Assembly: GCA_003550325.1 (NCBI GenBank)
Contig: QKWP01000649.1
Coordinates: forward strand, 62,001 to 126,000
Length of the DNA stretch: 64,000 nucleotides
Origin: Gigaspora rosea
Taxonomy: Eukaryota; Glomeromycota; Glomeromycetes; Diversisporales; Gigasporaceae
Direction of reading: 5' to 3'
The first letter of the stretch is position 1. Each line of letters begins with the position of its first letter. Below are positions 54,329 to 64,000 of the stretch, in pieces. The notes beneath the pieces were generated by a model. It made no database searches and was not told the DNA's origin. It worked only from the letters and a program-made list of their open reading frames with translations. Position numbers and translations under genes: made by a program.

Positions 54329-54485
54329 ATAGAGGCAGTAATAGAGGAGTATGTCTGGGTCAGTAATCGAGAGAGAGCATCAATATTCGAATGCATTCTT
54401 CCAGGTTTATATACAATAGTAAAATGATAAGTTAGAGTTTCATTATCCATTGGCCTAGACATCCTTTTGGTTGAGAAGACTTTAA

Positions 54486-54770
54486 CTATTTGAGAGAAGA
54501 GTGGTCAGTAACCAGTGTGAAGTAACTTGTACCAAAATATTTGTGAAAATGTTCAATGGCCCATACTATAGCAGCACATTCTAATTCAGTTGCTCCATAG
54601 TTTATTTCATCCTTTTTCAGGCTTTTACTTGCATAGGTAATAGGGTGTTCCTTGTTATTTTCAGATATCTGGCTCAAAGTGGCTCCAAATCCCATATAGG
54701 AGGCATTAGTGGCTAGAATAAATTCTCATTTATAGTCAGGATAGATAAGGATAGGGGCAGTAGTCAACCG
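54486..54770 (-). pseudogene. Ty3/Gypsy RNase H
   Basis: An open part (54486-54695) reads MGFGATLSQISENNKEHPIT, then ELECAAIVWAIEHFHKYF and LVTDHSSLK, the usual RNase H order in Gypsy pol. Upstream and downstream frames are broken. It would degrade the RNA strand during reverse transcription. Confidence 0.8.
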
Positions 54771-54779
54771 ATGCTTCAG

Positions 54780-55620
54780 TTCATCAAAAGCTTTTTGACA
54801 TTGGTCATTCTATTCATAAGTATTGTCCTTATGTAGCAATTGGTTAAGGGGATAAGCAATAGAGGAAAGTGTTTTATTAACTGCTGATAATATCCAGCAA
54901 GGTTTAAGAATGAGCATAGCTAGGTAACACTTTTTTGAGGTCAGATTTGCTAAACAGCAATAATTATCTTGTCTGGGTCTGGAGAGATTCTTTTTTCTTC
55001 TATTATATGTCCTAGGAAAGGTAGCCGTTTCATCCAACAATTATATTTCTCAATATTTAACTTCAATTCTACTTTACATATCCTGGTGAACACTTCTCTT
55101 AGATGCTTAATATGGTCATCAAATGTTCGTAAGAAGACATTGGTATTATCCAGGTATACTACTACATATTTGTAAGCGATGCCTTGTAAACTTTATTCAT
55201 AAGGCATTGAAAGATGGCAGAGGCATTACACAGTCCAAAAGCATGACATTAAACTTGTATTTTTCATATCTAGTAATGAAAGCAGTTTTCTTTCTATCTT
55301 CTGGGTATACTTTTAATTACCAGTATCCACTTATAAGGGCAAGAGTAGAAAAATAGGTAGCTCCAGTAAGTGAATCAAGCATTTCATCTATTCGGGGTAG
55401 GGGGTATTGGTCCTTTTTGGTAATGGCATTTAGTTTTCAGTAGTCTACACAAAATCTTTTCTTTCCATTTTTCTTTGTTACAGTACAACAGGAGAGGCCC
55501 AGGAGCTAGAGGACTCTTTTATTAACTTGTTATCCAATATTCATTGTATATTTTCATTAATAAAGGTTTGTTCAGTAAGAGGTACCATATAAGGTTGAGA
55601 ACTGAAAGGGGTACATTGTT
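54780..55620 (-). pseudogene. Ty3/Gypsy reverse transcriptase, catalytic motif altered
   Basis: Pieces in order on the minus strand are TDLVTHRIFTNNVPPF, KNGKKRFCVDY (then a stop where Arg is expected), KLNAITKKDQYPLPRIDEML, GATYFSTLALISGYW (the first catalytic Asp is read as Ala), EDRKKTAFIT and VVVYLDNTNVF. In the last, the YxDD box has Asn for the second Asp. A fingers-to-thumb frame ends near 54810. With both catalytic changes and several stops the enzyme is dead. Confidence 0.88.
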
Positions 55621-55849
55621 AGTAAAGATTCTATGGGTTACTAGGTCAGTTTTACCTAGTTGGGTCATATCTTTTGCAAAGAGATCTGCAAATTCAAGAA
55701 GCAGTTGTCAAAATTGGGCTCTTTGTTGAGTAGTTAAGGGTCCTACTTTTGGTTTGATTTCCTGAGTCACAGTATAAATTTCTCAAATAATTCCAGGTCT
55801 GAATTGTCTGTATCTTTGAGTAGTTTTTGATTTTGCTCAGGATGACTCA

Positions 55850-57790
55850 AAAATTTTGAGCATCACCATTATTAAGATTAGATACGGGAGCGGCAGAGGA
55901 AGAGGATTCATTATACAAATCCCTGAGTCAATGATAGAAGGTTTCAAAATAATTAACTCAGCCTTGTAATTTCTTTATAGTCTGGTCCTGGTATTCAAAA
56001 GTTTTAGCTTGTTCCTGCAGCAGAGTAATGATTTGGGCCTGCTGCCTAATCTGTTTCTGAAGGAGAGGAACCAGGTCTGTGGGCTCTAAAATTGTCAATG
56101 CAGTTTTTATGAGAGCAACGAAAGGTGATTCTAATATAGGAGAGATTGAAGGAGATAGAATTTCTGGATCTGGTGAAGGATAAAGTACTTCATAACATTC
56201 CTCACAATAAAAGTCAAATTATTCTAACTTAGTATTCTTTTTGACTATGATAATTTCTTACAGAGTCCAATAGTTCCTTGGAATTGCCTTTGTAAATTTT
56301 CTATAGCTTTCCTCTAATCAAAATCTGAATGGCTTTTATCAAAGGATTCAGCCAAGATTCTTTGTAGGGTTTCTTTCTCGGTTTCATTTAAATAGACTTG
56401 GTAGGCTCTCATGATGGTAATAACTTCATTATATGTATAGTCCTGGTTGGATTGGTTAGTAACTTGGGGTTCTAGGCAGTGTTGGAAATCATATGTTCAC
56501 AGTGTTCACAGTGAACATAAATTTTTTTAAAAAATCAATGTTTTTATATTTTATGTTCACATAGTAGAATATAAAAAATCAAAAATTTTATATTTTATGT
56601 TCACATAGTATGAATATAAATTTTAATTTTTATAATTTCTTATTCATAATTTATTAAGATTATATTTACTATATTTTTCAAAAAAACTACCTTTTTTGGA
56701 CGATTTTGAACACAAAAAATCTGAGAGTAGCTTATTTTTAGATATAATCAACTTTTGGTCAATTGCAAATAGTCATTATATTATAAAGTCTAAATTCTAC
56801 TTTGTGAACATATTTATTTTTGATGTGAACATTATAAAAAAAATTTATGTTCACAAAAATCATAAAATTTTTTTTGAATTTCCAATACTGGTTCCAGGGC
56901 ATGAGAGAGGCCTTCATTATTTTCTCCAATTTGTATCTGGGCAAGACGATAAATTCGGCTTTGGTTAAGATCATATGCATGTCCAGCATTTCTGGTAGAT
57001 TCAGTATAGTGGCACACTCAAGTCCACCAGTTATGGTTAGCATTTGATTCCACATCTTTGGTAGCTTTATAAGCATATAAGCATTCAAGGTTGCAGAATC
57101 GGGTATTTCTCGAATAGAATTGAGTTTGATCATCTTTGATCTAATATCTTGCTCTCTACAGAGCTTATATTCTGTTAGCGTTCCTTGGCCTTCACCATTA
57201 TTGAAGAACTCTATACTTCGTGGGTCTTCTGGATCTAGTTCTTGGTGAAAGTCAATCCAACATCCTTTGCAAACTAAGGTTTGCTCCAAAGGCCTGATTT
57301 CTTTTGGTCTTTTGGTACCTTGCATTTATAGCAATAGTTAACCCTAAAAGGAGAAAAATGTGGTAGACGATTGGCATTTACTTCCTGAGATTTACAACCA
57401 CATTGGTATCTTTGGTTTTCGAGAATCTGGATCATTTGGGGGCAGTTAGCTCCAATGTGTCATATGGTCTGCATTGATAACATATGTTATCAGGACAGTC
57501 CTTATACAGGTGTCCAGGTTGAGAGCAAGTTTTGCAAATATTTCGTTTGGGGGCCTGCTTGGGACAATATGCAGCAAGGTGTCCATACGATGGCAACAAT
57601 AGCATTCATTGTTAGGACAGTTAGCATAAAGATGATTGTAAGAGTAGCAGCATCCACATTTCTGTTTAGTAAACAAGGTGCTGGGTCTGGATCTATGGGT
57701 GACAGTTGTCCAATTATCAGGCTCTACTTTTACTATATAGGCTTCTTTTGGATTAAAGTATTCCTGTTCAAATTTTTTTAACTTCTTTTC
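55850..57790 (-). pseudogene. cysteine-rich, zinc-knuckle-bearing region between protease and reverse transcriptase
   Basis: After the protease, the minus strand reads CGCCYSYNHLYANC (CX2CX4HX4C), a second knuckle beginning CYCC, a third CKTCSQPGHLYKDC and a fourth, incomplete CYQC. Then come CYKCKVPKDQKK, LVCKGCWIDFHQELDPEDPR and TLNAYMLIKLPKMWNQMLTI. After a MITE (56477-56890) follow TIMRAYQVYLNETEKETLQR, then YEVLYPSPDPEILSPSI and a Gln-rich heptad-like stretch LLQKQIRQQAQIITLLQEQ. This is about 500 residues that a standard Gypsy pol does not have here. Frameshifts and stops are present. It may be a second nucleic-acid-binding module or a captured gene; no family is recognised. Confidence 0.6.
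56477..56890. mobile_element. 414-bp hAT-type MITE inside the Ty3/Gypsy element
   Basis: CAGTGTTGGAAAT at the left pairs with ATTTCCAATACTG at the right (one mismatch). The flanks GTTCTAGG (56469-56476) and GTTCCAGG (56891-56898) form an 8-bp duplication with one mismatch. The interior repeats TATGTTCACA words in both orientations. It interrupts the cysteine-rich pol region. Confidence 0.85.
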
Positions 57791-58230
57791 ATTCATGACA
57801 GTAGATTGGGCTGGAAGAGGTTGATTATTTTTATAGGTAGTAGGTACATGGATTTTCTTTCTATTCCACCTGAGGGTATAGGCTTTGTTCTTCCAATTAT
57901 AACTGGTATCCACTTTCTGTGACTAGTTATTGCCTAGAAGCAATAAGTAAGAGATAGCATTCATTACTTCAGCATCCAAGGGGATGGTAGTTCTTTCAAT
58001 TTCAATAAGCAAGTTTTTAATTATATCTAAGGGTTAGACAGAGGGTCCAGTGACTGAGACAATAAGGCTGGAAGAGGGTGCTTCTATTTTCAATCCAAGT
58101 TTCTTTACAACTTGGCTAGAAATCATGTTGACAGCAGCACTACTGTCAATTACAGTATGATAAGGCTTTCTATTGAGTTAAATATTGCACTTGACAGGAG
58201 TAATGTAGGTAGGTGTCTGGGTCTAGGTAG
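57790..58230 (-). pseudogene. Ty3/Gypsy aspartic protease
   Basis: YHTVIDSSAAVNMISSQVVK gives the catalytic Asp (Asp-Ser-Ser in place of the usual Asp-Ser/Thr-Gly). SVTGPSV ends at a stop, and AISYLLLLGNN with KVDTSYNWKNK follows, the typical LLG end of retroviral-type proteases. It would process the gag-pol polyprotein, but the stop and the altered active site make it inactive. Confidence 0.7.
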
Positions 58231-58576
58231 ATTTGGGATTTTCAATTAAATAACTGGCGACTGTAGTTCTAATAGAGTCATTAACCAAAAAGGCTTCAAA
58301 TTGTTTATAGGTATAATCATAGACAGTGTCTAGAGTACAAACAGCACGCGGATATGGGGTAGAAGAGCAGTTTTTGGACCTGGATCATTTTGAGGAGCAA
58401 TAGTTTCTATTATCTCTATATCTATTATATAACTGACTTCGGCTCCTGGATCATACATATCCAGATTGGTTATAATTTCTATACCTGAACTAGCTTCTGT
58501 TTTTGGATCTGGATCTATCATAGGATCGGTTATTCTGAAAGAAATAATTACTGCTTCTACCTCAGAATTGGTATTC

Positions 58577-59861
58577 TTAGTAGTCCTTCTGGTTGACCTG
58601 GTATCGCGTATGACAATTCCAGATAAAATGTCCTTTTTGTTCACAATAAAAACATGTGGCATTTCCAGCATTGGATTGGGGTTGGTCCTTGCTTTGGTTG
58701 GTATAGTAGGCAGGAGTAGGGGTAGGAGGAGCAGCTTGTTTTTCAGTGAGATTAGTACTAAGTTTAGCAATTTGCTTAGTCATTCGGTCAATAGCCTGAT
58801 TAATATTATCATTTGCATTAAAGTCAGAGATCATCATTCGTCCTGTTTTTCATTTATGCACTTCAGTAATAGTAGCAGCCAAGTTCCACAGCTTGAACAT
58901 TTATAGCATATTCAGGTCATAATTCTTGAATAAAAAACAATCATAACTGCAGCTAGAAAGATATTAAGGGGGTCTACACATCCCTTCAAATGCTTGAAGT
59001 GGCTAACATAGGTATCAACAGTGTCTGTGCCTTGTTTGATTTCAAAAAGTTGTTTTTGCCAAGCAGCCTTCTGCTTGGTGGTACTAAATTTTTCCTTAAA
59101 GAGGTGAGTAAAGCTATAGACATTAACACCATTAACATTCTGGCCATTCCGTTCACGATAGAAATATATTGGGCCATGGGCAAGACTGGAAAACCATTCC
59201 TGGACATTGTACTTCATATAAGCAGCAGCTAATTCCAATTGGCAAGCAGGGCTCCAACAGTAGTCTTGGCAGCTTTTTTAAATTCTTCCACCCAGATAAC
59301 AGGGTCTTGAGTTCCATCACCTTGATAAAAATCAATTTTGATTAGAGATTTTTCACTACCACGTCTGAGAGCATTGGCGAGAGCAGTCATAGCTTGTGCA
59401 GCATCTTGTAAAGCTTGGTCTGCCATATTTAATTCTGGTTCTAGTTCTTTATTTTCTACAGTTTCTTCTGATTCAGATTCTGAGTGTACTTCTTCTTCTG
59501 GTTCTTCTTGATAATTTATTTCTCCTTGTATTTCTGCTAGGTCATCTAATATTCCACCTAAATTTATTTCTTCTAAATTTTCTTCTGCTGAATTTATTTC
59601 TTCTTGGTGAATTTCTGGTTCAACAATTCCTTGGTCAGGATAAGCTCCTATTATCTGGGGTTGAGGAATAAAAGTTTGACGTTGGTGTTGTAGAGGAGGA
59701 GTGTGTAGAAGAGTATTTTCAGGTAAAAAGCTAGTTTCAGGATAGACTTCAGTAACTACAGATGGGTAGAAGTAGTTGTCAGTTGAGGCGTGCGTTGAAA
59801 GTATGCAATAGAGTTGATAGTGTATATGAATCGAGCAACTCAATTTAAAAAGGGCGTACAT
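58577..59861 (-). pseudogene. gag (capsid and zinc knuckle), frameshifted
   Basis: Three frames follow one another. 59861-59229 has a Gln/Glu-rich N terminus and the start of the capsid (IDFYQGDGTQDPVIWVEEFK). 59238-58912 continues the capsid (YFYRERNGQN, FSTTKQKAAWQKQLFEIKQ, DTYVSHFKHL). 58837-58577 holds MTKQIAKLSTNLTEKQ and the knuckle CFYCEQKGHFIWNC, a perfect CX2CX4HX4C. Gag packages element RNA in virus-like particles. Two frameshifts separate the parts. The plus-strand frames over this region are shadows. Confidence 0.82.
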
Positions 59862-59869
59862 TGCGAAGA

Positions 59870-60581
59870 AAAGAATTATCTGGAGAAATTTCTAAGAGGA
59901 GAGGTTAGAAAGGCAAGTGTAGAAGGAAAAGGTATTTGAGTAGTATTTTCGTTGTAAGGTTCTAATATAGAAGAGTGAATAGAATGGAAAGGTCCAGCTT
60001 GGTTTTCTAAATCTTCTAGTTGTAGGGTACATATAGGTCAAGAGGTAGGTGTAAGATTAAATTCAAAATTGTCAGTAGTAGTTTGGATTATAGGTGAAAG
60101 TATTCAAGGGTATCAAAAATACGGTCAAGTGGGGAAGTAGAAATAGCAAGGCCTTCAATATGGGGGTCAAAGATATTGGCTGAGAAATCTGCTAGTAGAG
60201 TGGGGCAAGAGTATATCGAGTATATTGTCGGAGTAAATCAGCGATGATTTCTTTAGAGTCCAAATAATCATTATGGTATCAGCAGCTAAAAACAATATCA
60301 CAGGCAGCAGCTCTACACGTATTATAGCTATTTGGATGAGTTAAGATGAAAAAGGCATCAACTGTAACTTGTGTGTATTAGCCAGCAAAATAAGTGTCCC
60401 AGTACTGATTCCAAAAATGGCAAAAATGTCAATAATAGTTATAAGGTGAATAGCAAACAGTACAAGATAAATTTGGGTGACTAAGTTGGAGAACGGTGGT
60501 AGCAAGAGCAGATGGATGGTTAGCATCATGTGTTTCAATTTGTTGAATATGAATTTGATAGGCTCTATTTACTCTAGTCAT
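59870..60581 (-). pseudogene. degenerate ORF upstream of gag
   Basis: From an ATG at 60581 (minus) a frame begins MTRVNRAYQIHIQQIE and continues, with stops and shifts, through ALATTVLQLSHPNLSCTVCY and NSYNTCRAAACDIVF to KEIIADLLRQYTRYTLAPL. No domain is recognised. It could be the original N terminus of gag or a separate small ORF. Confidence 0.4.
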
Positions 60582-60979
60582 AAAGAGACCTAAAAGTTTG
60601 ACAACTAATTTTTTTTGACTAAAAATATAAGAAAATAGATAGGGGTTTCAATGTACTAACTAAGAGGTAAGGAGTTTCGAATCTGGTTCTAAAACTAACT
60701 AAAAATTAACTAAAAAATACTAAAACAAAAGAGAAGGCTACAAAAGCAGAGGCTTCAAGTATGCCCTTCTAAATGAATTTTTTTCAATTCAACAGGAAAA
60801 TACTAATGCAACAAATGCAAGAGGCTTCAAGTATGCCCTTCTAAACGAATCTTTTTCAATTTGACAGGAAAACCAAAAACAATTATTTAATTAGAAGAGG
60901 GAAGAGAGGAGGTAGCCAAAGAAATATCTTTGCATAGATGAGAGAAGAGAGGTCCTAGTGTTCTGGCTATTTTTAAATG

Positions 60980-61002
60980 ATTTCTGCCAGAAGGCACCAA
61001 AA
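60980..61002 (-). promoter_or_regulatory. primer-binding site region of the Ty3/Gypsy element
   Basis: On the minus strand the LTR ends TAACA and is followed by TTTTGGTGCCTTCTGGCAGA. The TGG after a short spacer is the usual start of a tRNA primer site. Confidence 0.55.
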
Positions 61003-62138
61003 TGTTACAAGTGACTATTGCTTTCGATATAGTACTTGCAACACAGCACACAGTGACAGGGATCTTGTAATGGTCAGAGAAGATATAAAGCAGTGTGGAA
61101 GTAGAATATTACTTCACTAGAGCAGTACACTTGATATTTTATTAGAAAATAAAAGTATATTTATTTTTTTTTATGTCAAAGTTCCTGCTCTGGGTGAGTG
61201 TTTATTTAATCAAGCCTGTGGATCAAGGGCGCCTCTTTGGGCGGCCCCACAATTGTTACATTAAATGAGAGTACAACTAGCCACACGTACAACTTTTGGT
61301 TGTCTAATCCACCTGAAGGTTCTACACTAGTTGCTATATCTACAACGCAACTAGGAGATTGCCTATTTAAACCCTCTGGTCCAACACTTCGCATGTCAAT
61401 CCTACTTGTGATTACTGGTACAGCCCTCCGATACATTAGTCAGTCAAAGACAGTCCCAGATGCTAACTACATCCCCTCAGGACTAATTTATCCTCACAGT
61501 ACACTTGGTAGAGCAGTCCCTGTCCCACACAGGTATTACCTACACTTCAGTAACTTATGCACTCACTGAGGCAAGCAACTTGCAGTCAGAGGATACCCTG
61601 CAACTACTACTATTACCTACTTCTGCCCTTATAAGGTTCACTCCAACCCCGGTACCTACCATCACTTTCCTACTGGTCCTTCACCGTTTTCCCAGACTTC
61701 CAATTCAGAAGAGTATATTTATTTGGCAAAAATATATTTTATTTATTTAAATAAAAATATTCAAGAGATATAACTATAGAGAGAGGGGAAGGGAATCTGA
61801 GTCTAAGCTAGAAAGCTAATGTGTAGAAGGTCAGAAAGTTAGAGTTTATATATCTTTTTAGAAATATATTCGTGTAAAAGTATAAAAGTATAAAAGTATA
61901 GTAATAAAGTATAAAAGTATAAAAGTATAAAAGTATAAAAGTATAAAAGTATAAAAGTATAAAAGTATAAAGGTATAAAGGTATAAAGGTTTAAAGGTAT
62001 AAAGGTATAAAGGTATAAAGGGATAAAGGTATAAAGGTATAAAGAATCCTTCTACATTATTCTGTGTCTCTATTACATTATGCTAAAATATTCTCAGAAT
62101 GTTCTAGATTTTCACTAATGAAAAATCTATCAATAACA
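61003..62138 (-). repeat. 5' LTR, split by a SINE fragment
   Basis: The parts 61003-61166 and 61712-62138 together match the LTR at 50802-51452. The GTATAAAA/GGTATAAA array is at about 61876-62043. Several substitutions between the two LTRs show the element is not recent. Confidence 0.88.
61167..61710 (-). mobile_element. 5'-truncated SINE-like copy C, inside the LTR
   Basis: The minus strand matches the body of copy A from GGATTGGAAGTCTGGGAAA onward (about 25228-25920), including AGAGGGTTTAAATAGGCAAT once, not doubled, and ends in an A run. AGTATATTTATTT is duplicated at 61154-61166 and 61712-61724. The tRNA head is missing, as with incomplete reverse transcription. Confidence 0.85.
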
Positions 62139-62142
62139 CTAT

Positions 62143-62460
62143 ATAATGCAAAATAAAAAATCAATTTTGTATAGCCTAATCTTAGATATAAACATTATTC
62201 TATTTATTTAAAGTAAAAAAAAACAAAAAATTTACTCAACTGACTGAGGTTTTCAGATTCTATATAATGCAAAAAAATATCAACTAATTTAAAATATAAA
62301 CATTATTCTATTAATTTATAGTAAATTAAAAAAAGAAAAAAATCTAACTAATTGACTAAAGTTTTTAGATTTTATATAATCTAAAATAAAAAAACAACTT
62401 TGTATAGCCTAATTCAAAATATGAATATTATTTTAAATTATAGTAAATTTAAAAAAGGAT
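62143..62460. repeat. satellite S2, last block
   Basis: The array resumes with ATAATGCAAAATAAAAAATC directly after the CTAT duplication. About three units follow. Confidence 0.8.
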
Positions 62461-62540
62461 TTTAGTAAGTTGTGCACCCACTATGCACTCTATAGTAACA
62501 AATATAAGTAATAATTAGAGTTAGAATTAGATAGAGTTTT

Positions 62541-62877
62541 ATCAGTCCAGTCTGGTCTGGTCCCTAAGAGGACCGTTATCATAGTGTTTACGGTCCCAGT
62601 TCGGTTCAGTCCTTCGGTCCCACAACAGTCCTTTAATAATTATATTAATCTTAATGCATAAGATTTTATTGGCCAAAAATGATGTAATTATTTACTGTCA
62701 GATGTAAACAAACATCATATGATCTAAGTTGCACCTGATCAAAAAATTTGATTGGGTGATACAAATATCACAGTTATGTTTACAATAACTAGTACAAGGA
62801 CTGGTTCTTTAATGGTCCCACAGCCTTATCAGTTCCAGTTCGGGACCAGTCCTAGACCAGTCTTTTTCAGGACTGAT
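62541..62877. mobile_element. MITE rich in GGTCC/AGTCC
   Basis: ATCAGTCC at the left and GGACTGAT at the right are perfect complements. Sub-terminal CTGGTC, GGTCCC, CCAGTTCGG words recur in both orientations. No target duplication was seen. Confidence 0.6.
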
Positions 62878-62883
62878 GCATCC

Positions 62884-62955
62884 CTAGAATTAGAATTAGA
62901 ATTAGAGTTTAGGGTTAGGGTTAGAATTAGGGTTTAGGGTTAGGGTTAGAATTAA
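62884..62955 (+). repeat. TTAGGG/TTAGAATTAG tract (telomere-like, interstitial)
   Basis: Units AGAATT alternate with runs of TTAGGG (GTTTAGGGTTAGGGTTAG occurs twice). TTAGGG is the usual fungal telomere unit. The tract is short and mixed, so it is a relic or chance simple repeat, not a chromosome end. Confidence 0.7.
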
Positions 62956-62959
62956 GATT

Positions 62960-64000
62960 AGTGCAGAATTGCAAGAGAAATCATTTTTTGTTAAAAATGC
63001 AGCAGTATCTACTCTAGTAAAATTTTGAGAAACATAAAAGGGATGCACTGCAGTGCAGGTGCATTGCATTCTAAAACTCCTTAAAAAATATCACAATAAG
63101 TTATATGCTAACCAAATATTTTCTATAATTTGATTACATTTTGAATGCAGTCAATATAAAGGTTAAAGTATACAAAACCAAAATTAAATTATATAATATA
63201 AGATAGATAAAATTGGCAAATTTAATTCTGTTATTATTATTAATTTATTGATATGACAAATTATATATAAAAATAAATCTTATTATATACTAATTATGTT
63301 TTTAAAGATAGCCAATTAAAAATGTTCAAACAAACAAACTTTGTTTTAGATAGAGTTTAGATCCAGTTGTAGTAAAACAGGATACCTATACCAATATTAA
63401 AATGGTTTACTCAGATAAGATTTTACAGTCTAGACAAATTTGGGTTTAAGATCATAGAAGAGCATTTATTCGATTGATTAATATACTGTATCTATAATGT
63501 TTGTGATAATTTTAAAATATATAATTAAAAAATCTTTATACAGAGTAGGTTCACAAACTAATAAGTGCACATGAAAGCATTTAGAAAAGATAGATATGTG
63601 TAAAATATTTACTTACAACCCAAATTTATTAAAGATATAAACCAAAACTTTATGATTAAAGAATTCAAATATGCTACAAAAATTAATTAAACATTAAGAC
63701 TAAATTTTTAACTTAATATTCAAATTAAATGGTTAGTAGTAGAAGTTTATTTAAATATAAATATATTAAAAGTCTTGAATAAAAAGCATTTAAAGTATTT
63801 TAATTATCTCACTCTACAATATAGCAGTATAATTTTGCACAGTCTGTATATTTTGCCTTTGAAGCAAGGTCCATTGGGAGTGAGCTTCTTTTGTATAGTA
63901 AATATCAACAGTTATTTTAAAGTTATAGGTAGCTTTGTAGCAGTCTTTTGTTATTAAACATTTTGTTCTAAAAAACACTTTTAAACTATATAAATGAGTC
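62960..64000. other. AT-rich non-coding end of the window
   Basis: No gene, RNA or clear repeat is supported. Short open frames (for example from 63775) look like chance. Confidence 0.45.

Larger units (their letters stand above)
50802..62138 (-). mobile_element. Ty3/Gypsy LTR retrotransposon, degenerate, with nested insertions
   Basis: LTRs at 50802-51452 and 61003-62138 (the latter enlarged by a SINE fragment) face the same way, and CTAT is duplicated outside (50798-50801 and 62139-62142). On the minus strand the order is LTR, primer site, ORF0, gag with zinc knuckle, protease, an unusual cysteine-rich region, reverse transcriptase, RNase H, integrase, a terminal ORF, polypurine tract and LTR. 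Integrase after RNase H defines Ty3/Gypsy. All enzymatic frames are broken, many by TAG or TGA where CAG or CGA is expected. A hAT MITE (56477-56890) and a SINE fragment (61167-61710) inserted later. An N at 52023 joins two variant copies of the 3' region. Confidence 0.9.

Noticed and set aside
58466..58906. 146-residue plus-strand frame over gag
   Set aside because: Shadow of the minus-strand gag zinc-knuckle region.

Overview
The window looks like repeat-rich nuclear DNA of a Glomeromycotina (arbuscular mycorrhizal) fungus, most like Rhizophagus. The reasons are strong A+T richness, small introns with GT..AG ends, and remnants of the gene families those genomes amplify (TKL-type kinases with an HRDLHSGN loop, Sel1 arrays, F-box/LRR proteins, BTB/BACK proteins), set in dense, nested transposons. 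The assignment is an inference from family style; no marker gene is present. Two N bases (320 and 52023) mark assembly joins.

Layout. 1-6400: non-coding, with a degenerate satellite (2190-2960) and small inverted-repeat elements. 6418-7075: a small secreted-protein gene with two Lys-Arg sites. 7500-9110: T-rich repeats and MITEs. 9213-18399: about 9.2 kb with hAT-like ends and a near-perfect 8-bp target duplication. Nested in it is a 3.7-kb LTR element (11908-15594) whose interior holds broken kinase and BTB/BACK gene fragments. 18864-24670: a 5'-truncated LINE with an intact 1791-aa ORF2 and a perfect 17-bp target duplication. 24762-25923: a long tRNA-headed SINE-like element, the first of three copies (others at 48167-48929 and, inverted, 61167-61710). 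28230-32317: a decayed xanthine dehydrogenase gene that keeps introns, one of them swollen to 2.1 kb by transposons. 32470-34710: a dead F-box paralogue. 37368-39024: a nearly complete F-box/LRR gene with one frameshift. 41431-43934: a Sel1-repeat gene followed by a kinase gene with one frameshift. 44703-46032: a 1.33-kb foldback element with tandem blocks in both arms. 46230-62460: two satellite families interrupted by a MITE, a SINE copy and an 11.3-kb Ty3/Gypsy element on the minus strand (50802-62138), which itself carries a hAT MITE and a SINE fragment. 62541-62960: a MITE and a short TTAGGG-like tract.

Few genes look functional: the secreted-protein gene, the Sel1 gene, the LINE ORF2, and possibly the F-box and kinase genes if their single frameshifts are sequencing errors. 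The kinase, Sel1, F-box and BTB/BACK pieces belong to expanded signalling and protein-turnover families. The rest is a layered record of insertions, and target-site duplications let much of the order be read.
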